From contig CAIYKK010000496.1 of the NCBI GenBank assembly GCA_903926695.1, positions 1 through 6,962 of the forward strand: a DNA stretch of 6,962 nt, in the 5' to 3' direction. This stretch comes from an uncultured Burkholderiales bacterium. GTDB taxonomy: Bacteria; Pseudomonadota; Gammaproteobacteria; Burkholderiales; Burkholderiaceae_C. The translations under genes and the position numbers were made by a program. The notes beneath the pieces are model-generated. The model worked only from the letters and a program-made list of their open reading frames with translations, was not told the DNA's origin and ran no database searches. Every line of letters begins with the position of its first letter. Within the stretch, counting starts at the first letter, position 1. Positions 6,599 to 6,962 of this stretch are shown here, one piece after another.

Positions 6599-6962
6599 AT
6601 GACAGACACTCCTCAAAAAATCATTCCCGTGGCGGATATGCGCTACGCCAGCCGCGTGCCGCCTGTGCCCGCGCAGTTTTCAGCCCCGACCGGGCTGCTC
6701 AGCGACACGCGGGGCCGTCCGCTGCGCGACCTGCGCATCAGCGTGACGGATCGCTGCAACTTTCGCTGCAATTACTGCATGCCGCGTGCGGTGTTTGACA
6801 AAAATTACGCCTTTTTGCCGCAAACCTCGCTGCTCAGTTTTGAGGAAATCACCCGGCTGGCGAAAATTTTTGTCGCCCACGGCGTGGAAAAAATCCGCCT
6901 CACTGGCGGCGAGCCGCTGCTGCGCAAAAATCTGGAGCGGCTGATTGAAATGCTGGCGCGCC
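6599..6962 (+). CDS. moaA: GTP 3',8-cyclase MoaA, 5' part (3' end outside window)
   Basis: The first 121 codons are visible; full-length members are about 330-380 residues. MoaA is a radical SAM enzyme that, with MoaC, turns GTP into cyclic pyranopterin monophosphate, the first step of molybdenum cofactor synthesis in the cytosol. The ATG at 6599 has AAGG eight bases ahead (6587-6590). After a roughly 40-residue N-terminal extension (typical of burkholderial MoaA as I remember it), the core begins at [19 protein letters not shown]. Cys53, Cys57 and Cys60 form the CxxxCxxC motif for the SAM-binding [4Fe-4S] cluster. [11 protein letters not shown] (100-110) holds the GGEP motif that contacts the SAM amino group. 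The C-terminal second cluster and GTP-binding GRR motif are outside the window. Other molybdenum cofactor genes may follow downstream but cannot be seen. Identity is very secure. Confidence 0.97.
   Translation, partial: MTDTPQKIIPVADMRYASRVPPVPAQFSAPTGLLSDTRGRPLRDLRISVTDRCNFRCNYCMPRAVFDKNYAFLPQTSLLSFEEITRLAKIFVAHGVEKIRLTGGEPLLRKNLERLIEMLAR

Noticed and set aside
2496..6962. A functional link between the two radical SAM genes (ygiQ and moaA)
   Set aside because: They are on opposite strands with two unrelated genes between them, and radical SAM enzymes are common. Shared chemistry alone does not make a system.

Overview
The window looks like a piece of a high-GC betaproteobacterial chromosome, most likely Burkholderiales and close to Comamonadaceae. 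I base this on the wording of the MoaA N-terminus (a roughly 40-residue extension before the radical SAM core), on the YgiQ and PfpI-family sequences, and on the GC-rich coding style. This is recognition by eye; no search was run.

Left part (1-2467, plus strand): the end of an McrB-like AAA+ ATPase gene, cut by the window edge, runs directly into a gene for a DUF2357/PD-(D/E)XK nuclease (McrC-like) protein. The stop and start codons share one base (TGATG), so the two are almost certainly one transcriptional and translational unit. By analogy with McrBC this is a two-component, nucleotide-driven restriction or phage-defence module. The target-recognition part of the ATPase would lie upstream, outside the window. 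Its 3' end meets the next gene tail to tail, 28 bases apart.

Middle (2496-5616, minus strand): a YgiQ-family radical SAM protein with a lineage-specific Ala/Gly-rich insertion that contains a 4 x 9-bp perfect tandem repeat. Upstream of it on the same strand is a small CHRD-domain lipoprotein gene. A 133-base gap separates the two and could hold a separate ygiQ promoter.

Right part (5617-6962, plus strand): a 243-base divergent intergenic region with a 13-bp perfect tandem duplication and a 12-bp inverted repeat just in front of the next gene. Then come a PfpI/DJ-1 family gene and the first 121 codons of moaA (GTP 3',8-cyclase, molybdenum cofactor synthesis), which runs off the right edge. 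Two small hairpins lie in the moaA leader.

The genes from ygiQ rightwards look like ordinary chromosomal genes with no obvious functional link to each other. The left module looks accessory, so the 2467-2496 junction may be one boundary of a defence locus. No tRNA, rRNA, CRISPR array, insertion sequence or convincing rho-independent terminator was seen. No gene-free stretch exceeds 300 bases.
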